NCBI GenBank assembly: GCA_017456585.1
Contig: JAFTJD010000039.1
Span: 1 to 45,706, forward strand
DNA: 45,706 nucleotides
Reading direction: 5' to 3'
Source: Lachnospiraceae bacterium
GTDB lineage: Bacteria; Bacillota; Clostridia; Lachnospirales; Lachnospiraceae
The position numbers were made by a program, and so were the translations under genes. This document shows, in pieces, positions 35,207 through 44,390 of this stretch. The notes under the pieces were generated by a model. That model ran no database searches. It saw nothing but the letters and a program-made list of their open reading frames with translations, and was not told the origin of the DNA. Numbering within the stretch: the stretch's first letter is position 1; each line of letters opens with the position of its first letter.

Positions 35207-37375
35207 TTATTTAATGAATATATCATATGGCTCAATCTCAGCTTCTACAACGCCATTGTTTGTATTAACCTTAGCCTTCTGAACATCACCTGTATTGTTA
35301 ATAATAACAAGCTTATCGCTTCCCGGATAATATGCACACTCTGTAAGAGGGTTATCACATACATACTTATCCATATCAGCCTCTGCCTGTGCAGCATAAA
35401 GAATTGCACGCATAAGAAGTCTTGTGTTCTCAAGGCTGAATCTGTAACCTGACATGTATACACCACGACCATTCTTGAAGTCATGTGCTGTAAGAGCAGG
35501 TGCTCCGTTAACTGCCTCTGCGAGTACGTCAACACTTCCGTCAAGTACGAATACGCCATCACAGTAAGGAAGATCAATCTTCTCATTCTGAGCTGTAATG
35601 AAGTGCTCAGGCTTAACATCATAATTGTACTTACCAAGACACTTCTTAGTTCCGAGATCCTTATCAACACCAAGTACATGGCTCATCTGGAAGAACTGTG
35701 TAGAGAAATCTGTAGCTGAAGGCTCGTTAACACCGATAAATCCGCCGCCGTTAGCAACCCACTCAGTAAGAATAGCTGTAACCTCAGCATCCTTCCAATT
35801 GTCACCACCGCTCCATGCACTGTTAAGTACACCGGCATTGATAACAACCTTAACATCTTTACCGATACCTTCCTTCTTGATATCCTCGAAGCTCTTGAAC
35901 TCAACTTCAAACGGAAGTCCTGATAATGACTCAATAATGTTAATTAAGTCTACTTCCGGATGCTCATGAAGGTGACCGCTACATGTCCATGCACGAAGTG
36001 ATCCCCATGAAGTAAGAATCATAACCTTACCCGGAATTACATATGGTGCTCCGGCTTCATGGAAGCTCTTAAGCAATCTGAACTCATCTGTAACCTTCTC
36101 TATGTAATCACAGAAATCCGGGAACGGCTCAACAAGGTGAAGATATCCGCCCATACCGATTCTGTCAACCGGCTCACGAAGAATAGCTCTTCTTACGTTC
36201 TGCCAATATCTCTGTGCATTAAGCTTAGGATTACCGCCCGGTGCAAATGTAGGCTCACCATTAACCTCTGTAGGGAAAAGATATGGATGAAGTCTTAACT
36301 CATGCTTGTCAACCTTAGCATTAGCGCAGAGTCTTGACTCAAAACCACTGAATACACACTTGATAAGTCCGTCAAAACCGAACTCTTCAAATCTTTCACC
36401 GTTAGGCTCTACACCAATCCAGCTATCATCATAGAAAACATATGCCTTCTTGCCGTATTTATGTACCATGTCAATACATTTCTTACCGAAATCGATAACA
36501 AAACGATTAACGAAATCCATCCACTCTCTGTACTTCTTAGTAGGTGCATTCTGTGTCTGATTGTACTTACCATTGTTGATGAAATCCTCAGATGTCATCT
36601 TGTAGCCTTTCTCAGCCTCGAAAGCACGAAGGGCAATAGGGTTAGCTGTAAAGTCGTATGAACCCCAGTCTGAAAGTACGTCACGCTTCTTAGGATCATC
36701 TGACCAGAACCATGCAAAGTTATAGAACATAGATGTAAAACGAACTACCGTTGTAGCAGGATGTGAAATACACCACTCCTCTAACCATCTAAGAATCTCT
36801 TCCTGAGTCTCAGGACACCTAGGCTCAACTGCCATAAGATGCTCCTTATCACCCCAGTCATTGGTAATATGGTTGTACATGGAAATCTCTTCCCAAAGTC
36901 TTACTGCAAGGAAGTTAACTGTATAGTTATGATACTTCTTAGCGTTCTTAACTGTAACAATACCTGTCTCTTTATTAAAATCCCAATCAGAAAGAGCAAC
37001 CTCTTCTCCTGATGTACGGTCAAATACCTGCCAGAATTCCTTCGGGTCATCAAAAGTATTAACCATGAACTGCTGTGTAAAATATCCCTTAATCGGGTTA
37101 ATCTCAACTACATCACTCTCAGCTGTAACAGGATTGCTCATAAGGAAATTCTGCTGAAGCTTATCCATGTTCTGCTTAGCCCATCCGTTAACTGAACGGA
37201 TAAGACATATTGTTGAATAAATTCCATATCCTGAATTAATAATCTCATCTGAAAGCTGTGTACCGTCACTATCACGGATTACATCTGCTCCCCACTTCTT
37301 AGCAAGTCTTAAAGTAAGCTCTTCGTAACCTGACTCACCAGGCAATGTAAAACTGTCTCTAATTAAATCTGCCAT
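35207..37375 (-). CDS. GH112 beta-galactoside phosphorylase
   Basis: Phosphorolyses a galactosyl disaccharide to galactose-1-phosphate. GH112 includes galacto-N-biose/lacto-N-biose phosphorylase and D-galactosyl-beta-1,4-L-rhamnose phosphorylase. The 722-residue product matches along its length: FTLPGESGYEELT, KKWGADVIRDSDGTQLSDE, EFWQVFDRTSGE, MYNHITNDWGDKEH, VVRFTSMFYNF, FYDDSWIGVEPNGERF (probable general acid at Asp316/317), and RIGMGGYLHL. No signal peptide. With GH105 in the same operon and CE12 divergent, the galactosyl-rhamnose activity on pectin RG-I fragments is the better guess, but a host-glycan disaccharide cannot be excluded from sequence alone. ATG at 37375 follows AAAGGA. Confidence 0.9.
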   Translation of the reverse strand: MADLIRDSFTLPGESGYEELTLRLAKKWGADVIRDSDGTQLSDEIINSGYGIYSTICLIRSVNGWAKQNMDKLQQNFLMSNPVTAESDVVEINPIKGYFTQQFMVNTFDDPKEFWQVFDRTSGEEVALSDWDFNKETGIVTVKNAKKYHNYTVNFLAVRLWEEISMYNHITNDWGDKEHLMAVEPRCPETQEEILRWLEEWCISHPATTVVRFTSMFYNFAWFWSDDPKKRDVLSDWGSYDFTANPIALRAFEAEKGYKMTSEDFINNGKYNQTQNAPTKKYREWMDFVNRFVIDFGKKCIDMVHKYGKKAYVFYDDSWIGVEPNGERFEEFGFDGLIKCVFSGFESRLCANAKVDKHELRLHPYLFPTEVNGEPTFAPGGNPKLNAQRYWQNVRRAILREPVDRIGMGGYLHLVEPFPDFCDYIEKVTDEFRLLKSFHEAGAPYVIPGKVMILTSWGSLRAWTCSGHLHEHPEVDLINIIESLSGLPFEVEFKSFEDIKKEGIGKDVKVVINAGVLNSAWSGGDNWKDAEVTAILTEWVANGGGFIGVNEPSATDFSTQFFQMSHVLGVDKDLGTKKCLGKYNYDVKPEHFITAQNEKIDLPYCDGVFVLDGSVDVLAEAVNGAPALTAHDFKNGRGVYMSGYRFSLENTRLLMRAILYAAQAEADMDKYVCDNPLTECAYYPGSDKLVIINNTGDVQKAKVNTNNGVVEAEIEPYDIFIK

Positions 37376-37432
37376 TTTCTTTATCCTTTCATAATATGCT
37401 AGATAATCACGACAAAGGTCGCTATTATTTAT

Positions 37433-37461
37433 ATTCTATATGATAGATTATATTTTGTCAA
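37433..37461 (-). promoter_or_regulatory. GH112-GH105 promoter
   Basis: Minus strand TTGACA (37456-37461), 17-bp spacer, TAGAAT (37433-37438), about 57 bp before the start codon. Confidence 0.75.
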
Positions 37462-37543
37462 AGCAGTTTATTATATTTCGAAGGTTTTTTAGATGTATTT
37501 TTTTATCCTTTTAAGCACTTTGCTTTGACTATCCGATAATCCA

Positions 37544-37572
37544 TTGGTTTTTCATAATAAAAAACCTATAAT
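37544..37572 (+). promoter_or_regulatory. CE12 gene promoter
   Basis: TTGGTT (37544-37549), 17-bp spacer, TATAAT (37567-37572). A small inverted repeat CCTGCC (37595-37600)/GGCAGG (37609-37614) follows in the leader and could be an operator or a hairpin. Confidence 0.65.
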
Positions 37573-37640
37573 GTGCATATAAACAATTCGACTTCCTGCC
37601 AGAAGACAGGCAGGCAATCTTATATGCGGAGGTATGTATA

Positions 37641-39440
37641 ATGTTACAGAAGAAATTCAATTTCACTGCATCTTCAAAAGAAGACTTTGTAAAAGTAAGT
37701 GCTTCTGATTTATATGATGCAAACAAGGGTTACGGTTTTGTGACTGAAGCAGTTCGTAATGCAGACGAGCTTCTTAAAATCCCTGAGCTTAACTCGGCTT
37801 TTGACCCATGGTATTGGCTTGCCGGCGAGGAACTCACTAAGCTTAGTGATTCTTCCTATGGTGTTACACTTTCTGACGGCAAGGATATTCCCCTTATTTT
37901 CAAGGCTGACCTTGGCAAACAGGGTAATTACCGCATAAAACTTACTATCAACGGTGGTGCTGACGGCATCAACGGTCTCTATATTTTCACAGGAAGAAGA
38001 CGTATGATGGCTCGCGATATAAACATCGCTCCTGGAGAAGCTTATACCGCCGAATATACGATTAATATTTGTGATATCGTACCTCGCGGAAAAACAGAAC
38101 CTTACACAGATACTACTCTTGATATAGCACTTGTAGCTTCCGTTTCCGGCAACCCTACCCTTGCCTCATTGGAAATTGAAGCAGTAGATGTACCAACCAT
38201 ATATATAGCAGGCGATTCAACAGTTACAGACCAAAGTGGTGCATACCCTTACGACCCGGGTTGCTGCTACAGCGGATGGGCGCAGGTATTCCCGATGCTT
38301 TTTGACACTTCGGTTGCCGTTTCCAATCATGCACACTCAGGTCTTACAACCGAATCATTCCGCGGCGAGGGTCATCATGCCATCGTTGAGAAATATATTA
38401 AACCTGGCGACTACTTCTTCATGCAGTTCGCTCACAATGACCAGAAGCTTCAGCATCTTGATGCTTACGGCGGCTACGCTAATAACTTAAGAAGATATGT
38501 TAACGAGATTCGTGAAAAAGGTGCTACTCCTATCATCGTAACACCAATCTGCCGTAACACATGGAAACCTGACGGTACGTATAATGATTTACTTTTTGAT
38601 TATGATAAAGCATGTAAACAGGTAGGTGAGGAGCTCTCAGTTCCTGTACTTAATCTTCACGATAAAAGTATGGCCTTCATCCTTGAAGTAGGTCTTGAAG
38701 CAGCCAAGTCCTACTACATGCATAAGGACTATACTCACAGCAACGATTACGGCGCATACAAGATGGCTCATTATGTTGCAGAAGACCTTATCAAATTCGG
38801 TCCAAAGGAGCTTGCTGATGCCGTTAAGCTTACCGGCAAGGAATGGGTTGCTCCTGAGAAAATCATTATGCCACAGCCACCGGCTGATTTCGAAGACAAA
38901 TCTGCATCACAGTTTGCCATGAAATTTAAAGACCTTGATAAATGTCCTGAGAAGGATGCTATCGCAGCACTTACTGCCAAAGGTATCATTCCTAACGAGG
39001 AAAACTTCCGTCCTAACGACATCATCACAAGAGTCGAAGCTCTCGCATGGATTATTAAGGCTGTAAGCTTCGTTCCTGTTAATGTATACAACGACATGTA
39101 CCCTGACGTTATCGGTCATGAGTGGTATGCCGGCACTGTTGAATCAGCTTACCAGAATAAGCTTGTGGACGCAGCACTTACCGCTGACGGCAAATTCCAT
39201 CCGCTCGAAGAAGTTACTGCAGAGCAGCTTGTATCCTTCATGATTAATGCATATAAGAGCAGAAAGAATGTATCAAGTGACGTGGCTCCTTGCGATATCG
39301 CAGGTGTCAGCGACTACGCAAAGGTATACGTGGCTGCCGCAAAGAAGCTTAACTTTATAAAGGATAACTTTGAGGCCGGCAAGAAACTCACACGTGCAGA
39401 AGCTTGCGTATATGTAAAGGCACTTGCCGAAAGCGTGTAA
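37641..39440 (+). CDS. CE12-type rhamnogalacturonan acetylesterase with SLH domains
   Basis: Predicted to remove acetyl groups from rhamnogalacturonan. The 599-residue product has an N-terminal beta-rich region (about 1-185) resembling the accessory domain of clostridial CE12 enzymes. An SGNH domain follows with nucleophile Ser193 in GDST, FAHND (265-267) and Asp363/His366 in KDYTHSND. From about residue 430 to the end there are three S-layer-homology-like repeats (FKDLDKCPEKDAIAALTAKG, YPDVIGHEWYAGTVESA, DYAKVYVAAAKKL). Odd point: the start (MLQKKFNFTASSKED, after GGAGG) has no signal peptide, although SLH domains normally hold exported proteins on the wall, and no upstream in-frame signal fits. 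Confidence 0.88.
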   Translation: MLQKKFNFTASSKEDFVKVSASDLYDANKGYGFVTEAVRNADELLKIPELNSAFDPWYWLAGEELTKLSDSSYGVTLSDGKDIPLIFKADLGKQGNYRIKLTINGGADGINGLYIFTGRRRMMARDINIAPGEAYTAEYTINICDIVPRGKTEPYTDTTLDIALVASVSGNPTLASLEIEAVDVPTIYIAGDSTVTDQSGAYPYDPGCCYSGWAQVFPMLFDTSVAVSNHAHSGLTTESFRGEGHHAIVEKYIKPGDYFFMQFAHNDQKLQHLDAYGGYANNLRRYVNEIREKGATPIIVTPICRNTWKPDGTYNDLLFDYDKACKQVGEELSVPVLNLHDKSMAFILEVGLEAAKSYYMHKDYTHSNDYGAYKMAHYVAEDLIKFGPKELADAVKLTGKEWVAPEKIIMPQPPADFEDKSASQFAMKFKDLDKCPEKDAIAALTAKGIIPNEENFRPNDIITRVEALAWIIKAVSFVPVNVYNDMYPDVIGHEWYAGTVESAYQNKLVDAALTADGKFHPLEEVTAEQLVSFMINAYKSRKNVSSDVAPCDIAGVSDYAKVYVAAAKKLNFIKDNFEAGKKLTRAEACVYVKALAESV

Positions 39441-39441
39441 G

Positions 39442-39770
39442 TAATATAGACGCGGCAGTTTCAGGGTGTTGCCATTTTGTTAAGGCAGAGTGTATCCAAA
39501 TACATATTGCAGAGGATGTTTTCCTCTAAGACACGCTCTCGCTTGATGAAAAACGTAACAGTACTAAACTCAGAAAAACAAATGAGGAGTAATGCGATAC
39601 AGATAATTTCAAAAATTGATTTATCTGATATGCATTACTCCTCATTTTTCTTCGTTAAGTGCTGACGTTTTTCAACAGTCTTAACGGAAATACATCCTCT
39701 GCAATATGTAAAATATAGTGCTGTTTCCTTAACAAAATGGCAACGCCCCGAAACTGCCCCGTCTATATTA
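39442..39770. repeat. 329-bp near-palindrome between convergent genes
   Basis: The outer arms begin TAATATAGAC and end GTCTATATTA. Matching blocks continue inward: GGCAGTTTC, GTTGCCATTTTGTTAAGG, ACATATTGCAGAGGATG, GAAAAACGT. The core is a perfect 14-bp stem (ATGAGGAGTAATGC at 39582-39595, GCATTACTCCTCAT at 39632-39645) plus CAGATAA/TTATCTG. The left arm is about 14 nt longer. The core followed by TTTTTC on the plus strand can terminate the CE12 transcript, and the whole can act on both strands. It fills the gap between two stop codons, leaving 1 bp on the CE12 side and 5 bp on the accDA side. A half copy is at 119-236. Confidence 0.9.
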
Positions 39771-39775
39771 AGTCT

Positions 39776-41350
39776 TTAGAACTTACGGAATCTTTCGTAT
39801 CGCTCTTTCTCTATAGCATCTCCCGACATTCCCTTGTATGCTTTAATGAATTCTTCAATACTTTTCTTAAGATAATCTGCTACCGGCTTAATCTCTTCAA
39901 CCTTTGTACAACCGAATTCAGGAACTATACGGTCTACAATCTTCATCTCATAAAGATCCTGCGCTGTCATCTTCATGGCACTTGCAGCTTCTTCCGCACG
40001 TTCATTGGTTTTCCATACGATAGATGAATATCCTTCAGGTGAAAGAATAGCGTATGTAGCATGCTCCATCATCCACACCTGATTACCAACAGCTGTTGCA
40101 AGTGCACCACCGCTACCGCCTTCTCCTATCATTATACAGAGAACCGGAACCTTCATTCCTGCCATCTCCATGATACTTCTTGCGATAGCTTCTCCCTGGC
40201 CTCTCTCCTCTGCCTCGATACCGCAGAACGCTCCCGGTGTAGTAATAAAGCTTATAATCGGACGATTAAATTTCTCCGCCTGTTTCATGAGACGTACTGC
40301 TTTTCTGTATCCGTCAGGCATTGGCATACCGAAGTTACGCTCTATACATTCCTGCATAGTTCCGCCTCTTACCTCACCCATAACAGTCACCGGCTGTCCG
40401 TTCATAAATGCAAGTCCGCCAACAAGTGCGCGGTCATCATCATAACATCTGTCTCCATGAAGTTCAATAAATGCGTCAAATATATTATTAATGTAATCAA
40501 GTGAAGAAGGTCTCTCTTTCTGACGACATGCCTTTACCTTCTCCCATGGTGTCTTCTCATTCGAAAGAAGCTTAGATGTATCATTACTTGCTACAAGTGC
40601 TGCAGCTCCCTTGCCCTTCTTAGCAAAACGTGACGATTTCTTCTGATACTGCTTACTATGTGCAAGAAGAAGTGCACTTAATACATCTCTTTGTTTATTT
40701 CTATCTACGATAAGATCTATCATTCCATGATCTAATAAGAACTCTGCTGTCTGGAAGCCCTCCGGCAGGTTCTGTCCTATGGTCTGCTGGATAACTCTCG
40801 GTCCTGCGAATCCAACTCTTGCGCCGGGCTCTCCGATAATAATATCACCAAGCATAGCAAAGCTTGCTGTTACACCACCCATAGTAGGGTCAGTAAGAAC
40901 CGGACAATAGAATAATCCGGCGTCAGAATGACGCTTAATAGCTGCCGAAGTCTTCTCCATCTGCATAAGAGAAACAATTCCCTCCTGCATTCTGGCTCCA
41001 CCTGAACAGCAATAAATAATTACTGAAAGCTTTTCCTTAGTTGCTCTTTCAAACGCACGGGTAACACGCTCTCCTACAACGTAACCCATACTTCCCATAA
41101 TAAAGCCCGCATCACATACACCAAGCACTGTCTCCATGCCCTTGATTCTAGCCTTACCTATGCGAATACCCTCAGAAATGCCCGTCTTCGCTCTAGCCGC
41201 CGCAAGCTTCTCGGGATATCCCTCATTACCTAACGGATTAGAATCCGGTATGTCCTCATACCAAGGTTCAAAAGTCCCTTCATCCGCTATCAAATTAATT
41301 CTTTCTATGGCACCCATTGCCGCATTTTCTTTTTTATTATTCTCTCCCAT
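39776..41350 (-). CDS. accDA: Fused acetyl-CoA carboxylase carboxyltransferase (beta-alpha)
   Basis: Transfers the carboxyl group from carboxybiotin to an acyl-CoA, giving malonyl-CoA if it is the fatty-acid enzyme. The 524-residue product joins an AccD-like half (VLGVCDAGFIMGSMG, IIYCCSGGARMQEG, DPTMGGVTASFA) to an AccA-like half (DYINNIFDAFIELHGDR, TTPGAFCGIEAEERGQGE, GEGGSGGALA, ILSPEGYSSIVWK). The N-terminal Cys4 zinc ribbon of ordinary AccD is missing: the protein begins a few residues before the carboxyltransferase core with no CxxC pair. accB and accC are not nearby. ATG at 41350 lies 23 bp after the GH35 stop, so it is probably last in trmO-GH35-accDA. Confidence 0.88.
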   Translation of the reverse strand: MGENNKKENAAMGAIERINLIADEGTFEPWYEDIPDSNPLGNEGYPEKLAAARAKTGISEGIRIGKARIKGMETVLGVCDAGFIMGSMGYVVGERVTRAFERATKEKLSVIIYCCSGGARMQEGIVSLMQMEKTSAAIKRHSDAGLFYCPVLTDPTMGGVTASFAMLGDIIIGEPGARVGFAGPRVIQQTIGQNLPEGFQTAEFLLDHGMIDLIVDRNKQRDVLSALLLAHSKQYQKKSSRFAKKGKGAAALVASNDTSKLLSNEKTPWEKVKACRQKERPSSLDYINNIFDAFIELHGDRCYDDDRALVGGLAFMNGQPVTVMGEVRGGTMQECIERNFGMPMPDGYRKAVRLMKQAEKFNRPIISFITTPGAFCGIEAEERGQGEAIARSIMEMAGMKVPVLCIMIGEGGSGGALATAVGNQVWMMEHATYAILSPEGYSSIVWKTNERAEEAASAMKMTAQDLYEMKIVDRIVPEFGCTKVEEIKPVADYLKKSIEEFIKAYKGMSGDAIEKERYERFRKF

Positions 41351-41373
41351 ACCTCTATACCCTTCAAAAAAAA

Positions 41374-43533
41374 TTACGTAGAAAAGTATATCGCATTTTT
41401 CGGCAAAAGTCTAGCTTTTTCTTCCGTATACACCTTAGCTCCCTCTAATGACAGGGCTACACCATCTATCATCTTCGGAAGTCTTTCAAGATATACCTTA
41501 TCTCCTTCATGATAAGGATATACTGCAAGTTCAAAATGGTCTGCGAAGTCAAATCGTTTAAGTCCGACCGTATATCCGCCAAAACCCGTAAAGAAATCAT
41601 CTGACACCTTTTTACCTTCTATGAAAAGGTCTGCGGTATCACCTTCATAATCAAAATTAACAAAGACATCGCTGCATCCTTCAGATTCGGTATTAACCGC
41701 ACTCATATCAAGCCTGCATGAAAATACCGCCTTTTCTTCATTCCTTAATATCTCCGAAACTTCAATTGTAGCCTCACCCATAGTTTTCTTTCGAAGGTAA
41801 ACAGAAAGCTCTCCTTCATTCACAAGCTTCTCAAAGCCTTCCGGAGTCTCAACAAATTCCGGATATACTTTTATCTTAAAGTCCCCTGTTCCGATAAGCT
41901 CTATGCCATCGTTATCTTCAAGCACATAACCTTCATATATAATTACATGCTCCTTGCCGTCATAACTTTCGGATATTTTATATGCATTAAGTGCATCCTC
42001 ACGAGATATTGTAAGGAGTTTAACACCGGCCTTATCCAAATCTCCTTCTATATCATAACAAGGCTCTCCTTTTGCATAAAAAACATACGCATCATTATTA
42101 AGCTTGCAAAACGGTGTTGCAAGCGCAGTCTTAATTATCGGAGCCGGCTCATTTTTGCAAACAACTTCTGCATTACTAAGCTCAAAATTAAACGGATAGA
42201 ACGCATAATCTCCATTCTTAAGGTTAATCTTAGGAAATCTGACTATTTCATCTTCTACCTTAAATTCAAACTCAACATCTTCATGTTCGCTCATTTCATA
42301 AAGTCTCTGATAATTATTTATAAAAAGATATCCTCTTCTGCCATCATGTCTGTACGCATATCTTATATCCGTAAAATTACCCGGCATTATAGGGTTGTCC
42401 TCAGGAAAAACCGGAACCATCTTGCATAATTCCGTTCCGAAATCTTTAACAAAACTTGTCAAAAGCTTAATCTCTCCATAGCTGCTATGCTTTTGTCCGT
42501 ACTCTCTTATCGGAGCCCTAAAATCATAACTAAGCTCCGGCAAATCATTATATCCGCCACTTGCAAGCGTCTCCTGCAAGGTAGTAAGCTTCCCCTCCGG
42601 ATTAGTGCCGCCATGATACATGTAATAACCAAGAAGGTTAACGCCACAGCCCATTTTCACAAGAGTCATTGCGCCAATATCTTCTCCTTGCGCCGCAGGT
42701 CTTCTATGATGTGTGACCTGCAAGCCTCCGCCAAGCTCTGCCGTAAGGTACGGAAACTTAGTGTAATCATAAGTAATATTATCGCCAAGCTTAAAATCGC
42801 TTCCGATATTGCCATCATTTCTTTCATTGGTAAATATGTAATTACCACTCGGCGAAAGTCTTCCGGTTGAACGGGCCCACGGTGCATCGCAATATCCACC
42901 CATCACCGGAATAAGTCCGCCCGTAACGGCACCGCCCCAGCCTGTTGCTGTATAAAACTCCGCATCAAGTCCTATTTCTTTTGCAAGCGCAGTAAGCCTT
43001 CTCATGTGCTCTTCGCCATCTTCTCCTCGCATACCGCCGCAATGTCCATACTCATTTTCAATCTGGATTCCCATTATCGGTCCGTTATCTTTCCACAAGA
43101 ATCCCTTTACCTGTTCATATATTTTCTCATAGAATTTACGTACATAAGCAAAATAAGCTTCATCATTGGTTCTTGGCTTAAAATCTTTTTTTAACAACCA
43201 GTCCGGTGAACCTCCGTTTCGACATTCACCATGAGCCCACGGTCCAATACGCAACACCAACGGCATTCCGACCTCTTTGCAAGCCTCAACGAAAAGCTTA
43301 AGATCTTTATTACCCTCGAAATCCCATTTGCCTTCTATCTCCTCATGATGAATCCAGAACACATATGTAGCCGCAAGCTGCATACCTCCGGCTTTCATCT
43401 TAAGCAAAGACTCTTTCCAATACTTCTTCGGATATCTCGAGAAATGAAACTCTCCCATTACAGGAAACCACGGCTCCCCGTCCAACATAAGATACCTGTT
43501 ATTATAAGTTACTTTTCCTTCTCCTAACTTCAT
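41374..43533 (-). CDS. GH35 beta-galactosidase
   Basis: Hydrolyses terminal beta-galactose. The 719-residue product has the GH35 TIM barrel at its N-terminus: GEFHFSRYPKKYW, TYVFWIHHEEIEGKWDFEG, RIGPWAHGECRNGGSPDWL, GIQIENEYG (acid/base Glu in ENE, 159-161) and LTAELGGG (probable nucleophile Glu266). Beta-sandwich domains follow to the C-terminus. No signal peptide, so an intracellular enzyme acting on imported oligosaccharides such as pectic galactan or RG-I side-chain fragments is inferred. ATG at 43533 follows GGAGAAAGGA. It lies 17 bp after trmO and 23 bp before accDA. Confidence 0.92.
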   Translation of the reverse strand: MKLGEGKVTYNNRYLMLDGEPWFPVMGEFHFSRYPKKYWKESLLKMKAGGMQLAATYVFWIHHEEIEGKWDFEGNKDLKLFVEACKEVGMPLVLRIGPWAHGECRNGGSPDWLLKKDFKPRTNDEAYFAYVRKFYEKIYEQVKGFLWKDNGPIMGIQIENEYGHCGGMRGEDGEEHMRRLTALAKEIGLDAEFYTATGWGGAVTGGLIPVMGGYCDAPWARSTGRLSPSGNYIFTNERNDGNIGSDFKLGDNITYDYTKFPYLTAELGGGLQVTHHRRPAAQGEDIGAMTLVKMGCGVNLLGYYMYHGGTNPEGKLTTLQETLASGGYNDLPELSYDFRAPIREYGQKHSSYGEIKLLTSFVKDFGTELCKMVPVFPEDNPIMPGNFTDIRYAYRHDGRRGYLFINNYQRLYEMSEHEDVEFEFKVEDEIVRFPKINLKNGDYAFYPFNFELSNAEVVCKNEPAPIIKTALATPFCKLNNDAYVFYAKGEPCYDIEGDLDKAGVKLLTISREDALNAYKISESYDGKEHVIIYEGYVLEDNDGIELIGTGDFKIKVYPEFVETPEGFEKLVNEGELSVYLRKKTMGEATIEVSEILRNEEKAVFSCRLDMSAVNTESEGCSDVFVNFDYEGDTADLFIEGKKVSDDFFTGFGGYTVGLKRFDFADHFELAVYPYHEGDKVYLERLPKMIDGVALSLEGAKVYTEEKARLLPKNAIYFST

Positions 43534-43550
43534 AATCCTTTCTCCTTTGA

Positions 43551-44237
43551 CTAATCTATATTGCTTTCAATAATTTCAATATTTTCTACTGTCAAAATGT
43601 CCTTATCTACTGTAAATCCGACTTCGTAGCCTGCAAAACTCATTCCGTATAATCTTTCCGGTGAATTCTGGTAGGATGGTCGCGGGTCTGTCGCAAGCAC
43701 CTTTAGCAATGCCTCCCGCTTGTCTTTAGACACTTTCTCAAGAAGTTCTTCGGGCATGTTTACAGCAAGCTCTCTCTTCGGAAGCTCATCTGTAAAGCCT
43801 CCGGTAGCGTCCGGCCTGCAATCCGCATATGGCAGATATGGCTTAATATCATACACCGGTGTGCCGCTCATCATATCAACGCCACTTACATATATTACAG
43901 GTCCGTCCTCTTCTGTATATTCAATCCTCTTAAGCTTAAGGCATGACAAACCAATGGAATTAGGTCTGAACGGAGACCTTGTTGCGAATACACCCATACG
44001 CGTATTACCTCCCAGAAGCGGAGGCCTCACCGTTGCTGACCAACCATCCCTGACTGCCTTAGAGAATTCCCACAGTAGCCATATATGAGAAAAATCTTCC
44101 AGTCCGCGCACTGCATCTTTGTTTCTATACTCTTTTTCAAATACAATTCTGCCTTCAAGTTCTTCTATAAGTCCGCTCTGCCTTGGTATCCCGAACTTCT
44201 CAGGAAAATCCGTATATATCTTCGCAATTATCTTCAT
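43551..44237 (-). CDS. trmO: TrmO/TsaA family tRNA m6t6A37 methyltransferase
   Basis: Methylates N6-threonylcarbamoyl-adenosine at position 37 of tRNA using S-adenosylmethionine. The 228-residue product has the TsaA barrel motifs KIYTDFPEKFGIPRQSGL, FSHIWLLWEF, MGVFATRSPFRPNSIGLS and GTPVYDIKPYLPY, and a C-terminal extension (DPRPSYQNSPERLYGM) typical of full-length TrmO. ATG at 44237 follows GAGGAG; the 10-codon upstream extension lacks a site. The first gene of the trmO-GH35-accDA run; a -10-like TATATC with TGTGG before it lies upstream near 44320. Confidence 0.92.
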   Translation of the reverse strand: MKIIAKIYTDFPEKFGIPRQSGLIEELEGRIVFEKEYRNKDAVRGLEDFSHIWLLWEFSKAVRDGWSATVRPPLLGGNTRMGVFATRSPFRPNSIGLSCLKLKRIEYTEEDGPVIYVSGVDMMSGTPVYDIKPYLPYADCRPDATGGFTDELPKRELAVNMPEELLEKVSKDKREALLKVLATDPRPSYQNSPERLYGMSFAGYEVGFTVDKDILTVENIEIIESNID

Positions 44238-44390
44238 TGGTAACTCCTCGATTTTCCGCTTACTCACGCACTATCCAAAGTGCCCGGCACCGCTATCACA
44301 TAACAGTACCAGTCTCCTTTAGATATACCACATTTCGCCCATAAAGTCACTTTAAAATCTTGCTACAAAATACATAAATATTGCTCTATA

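Noticed and set aside
20078..44330. Shared TGTGG-TATA word at the glgC, lipoprotein and trmO promoters as a regulon motif
   Set aside because: It is explained by the common TRTGN extended -10 element of Gram-positive promoters.
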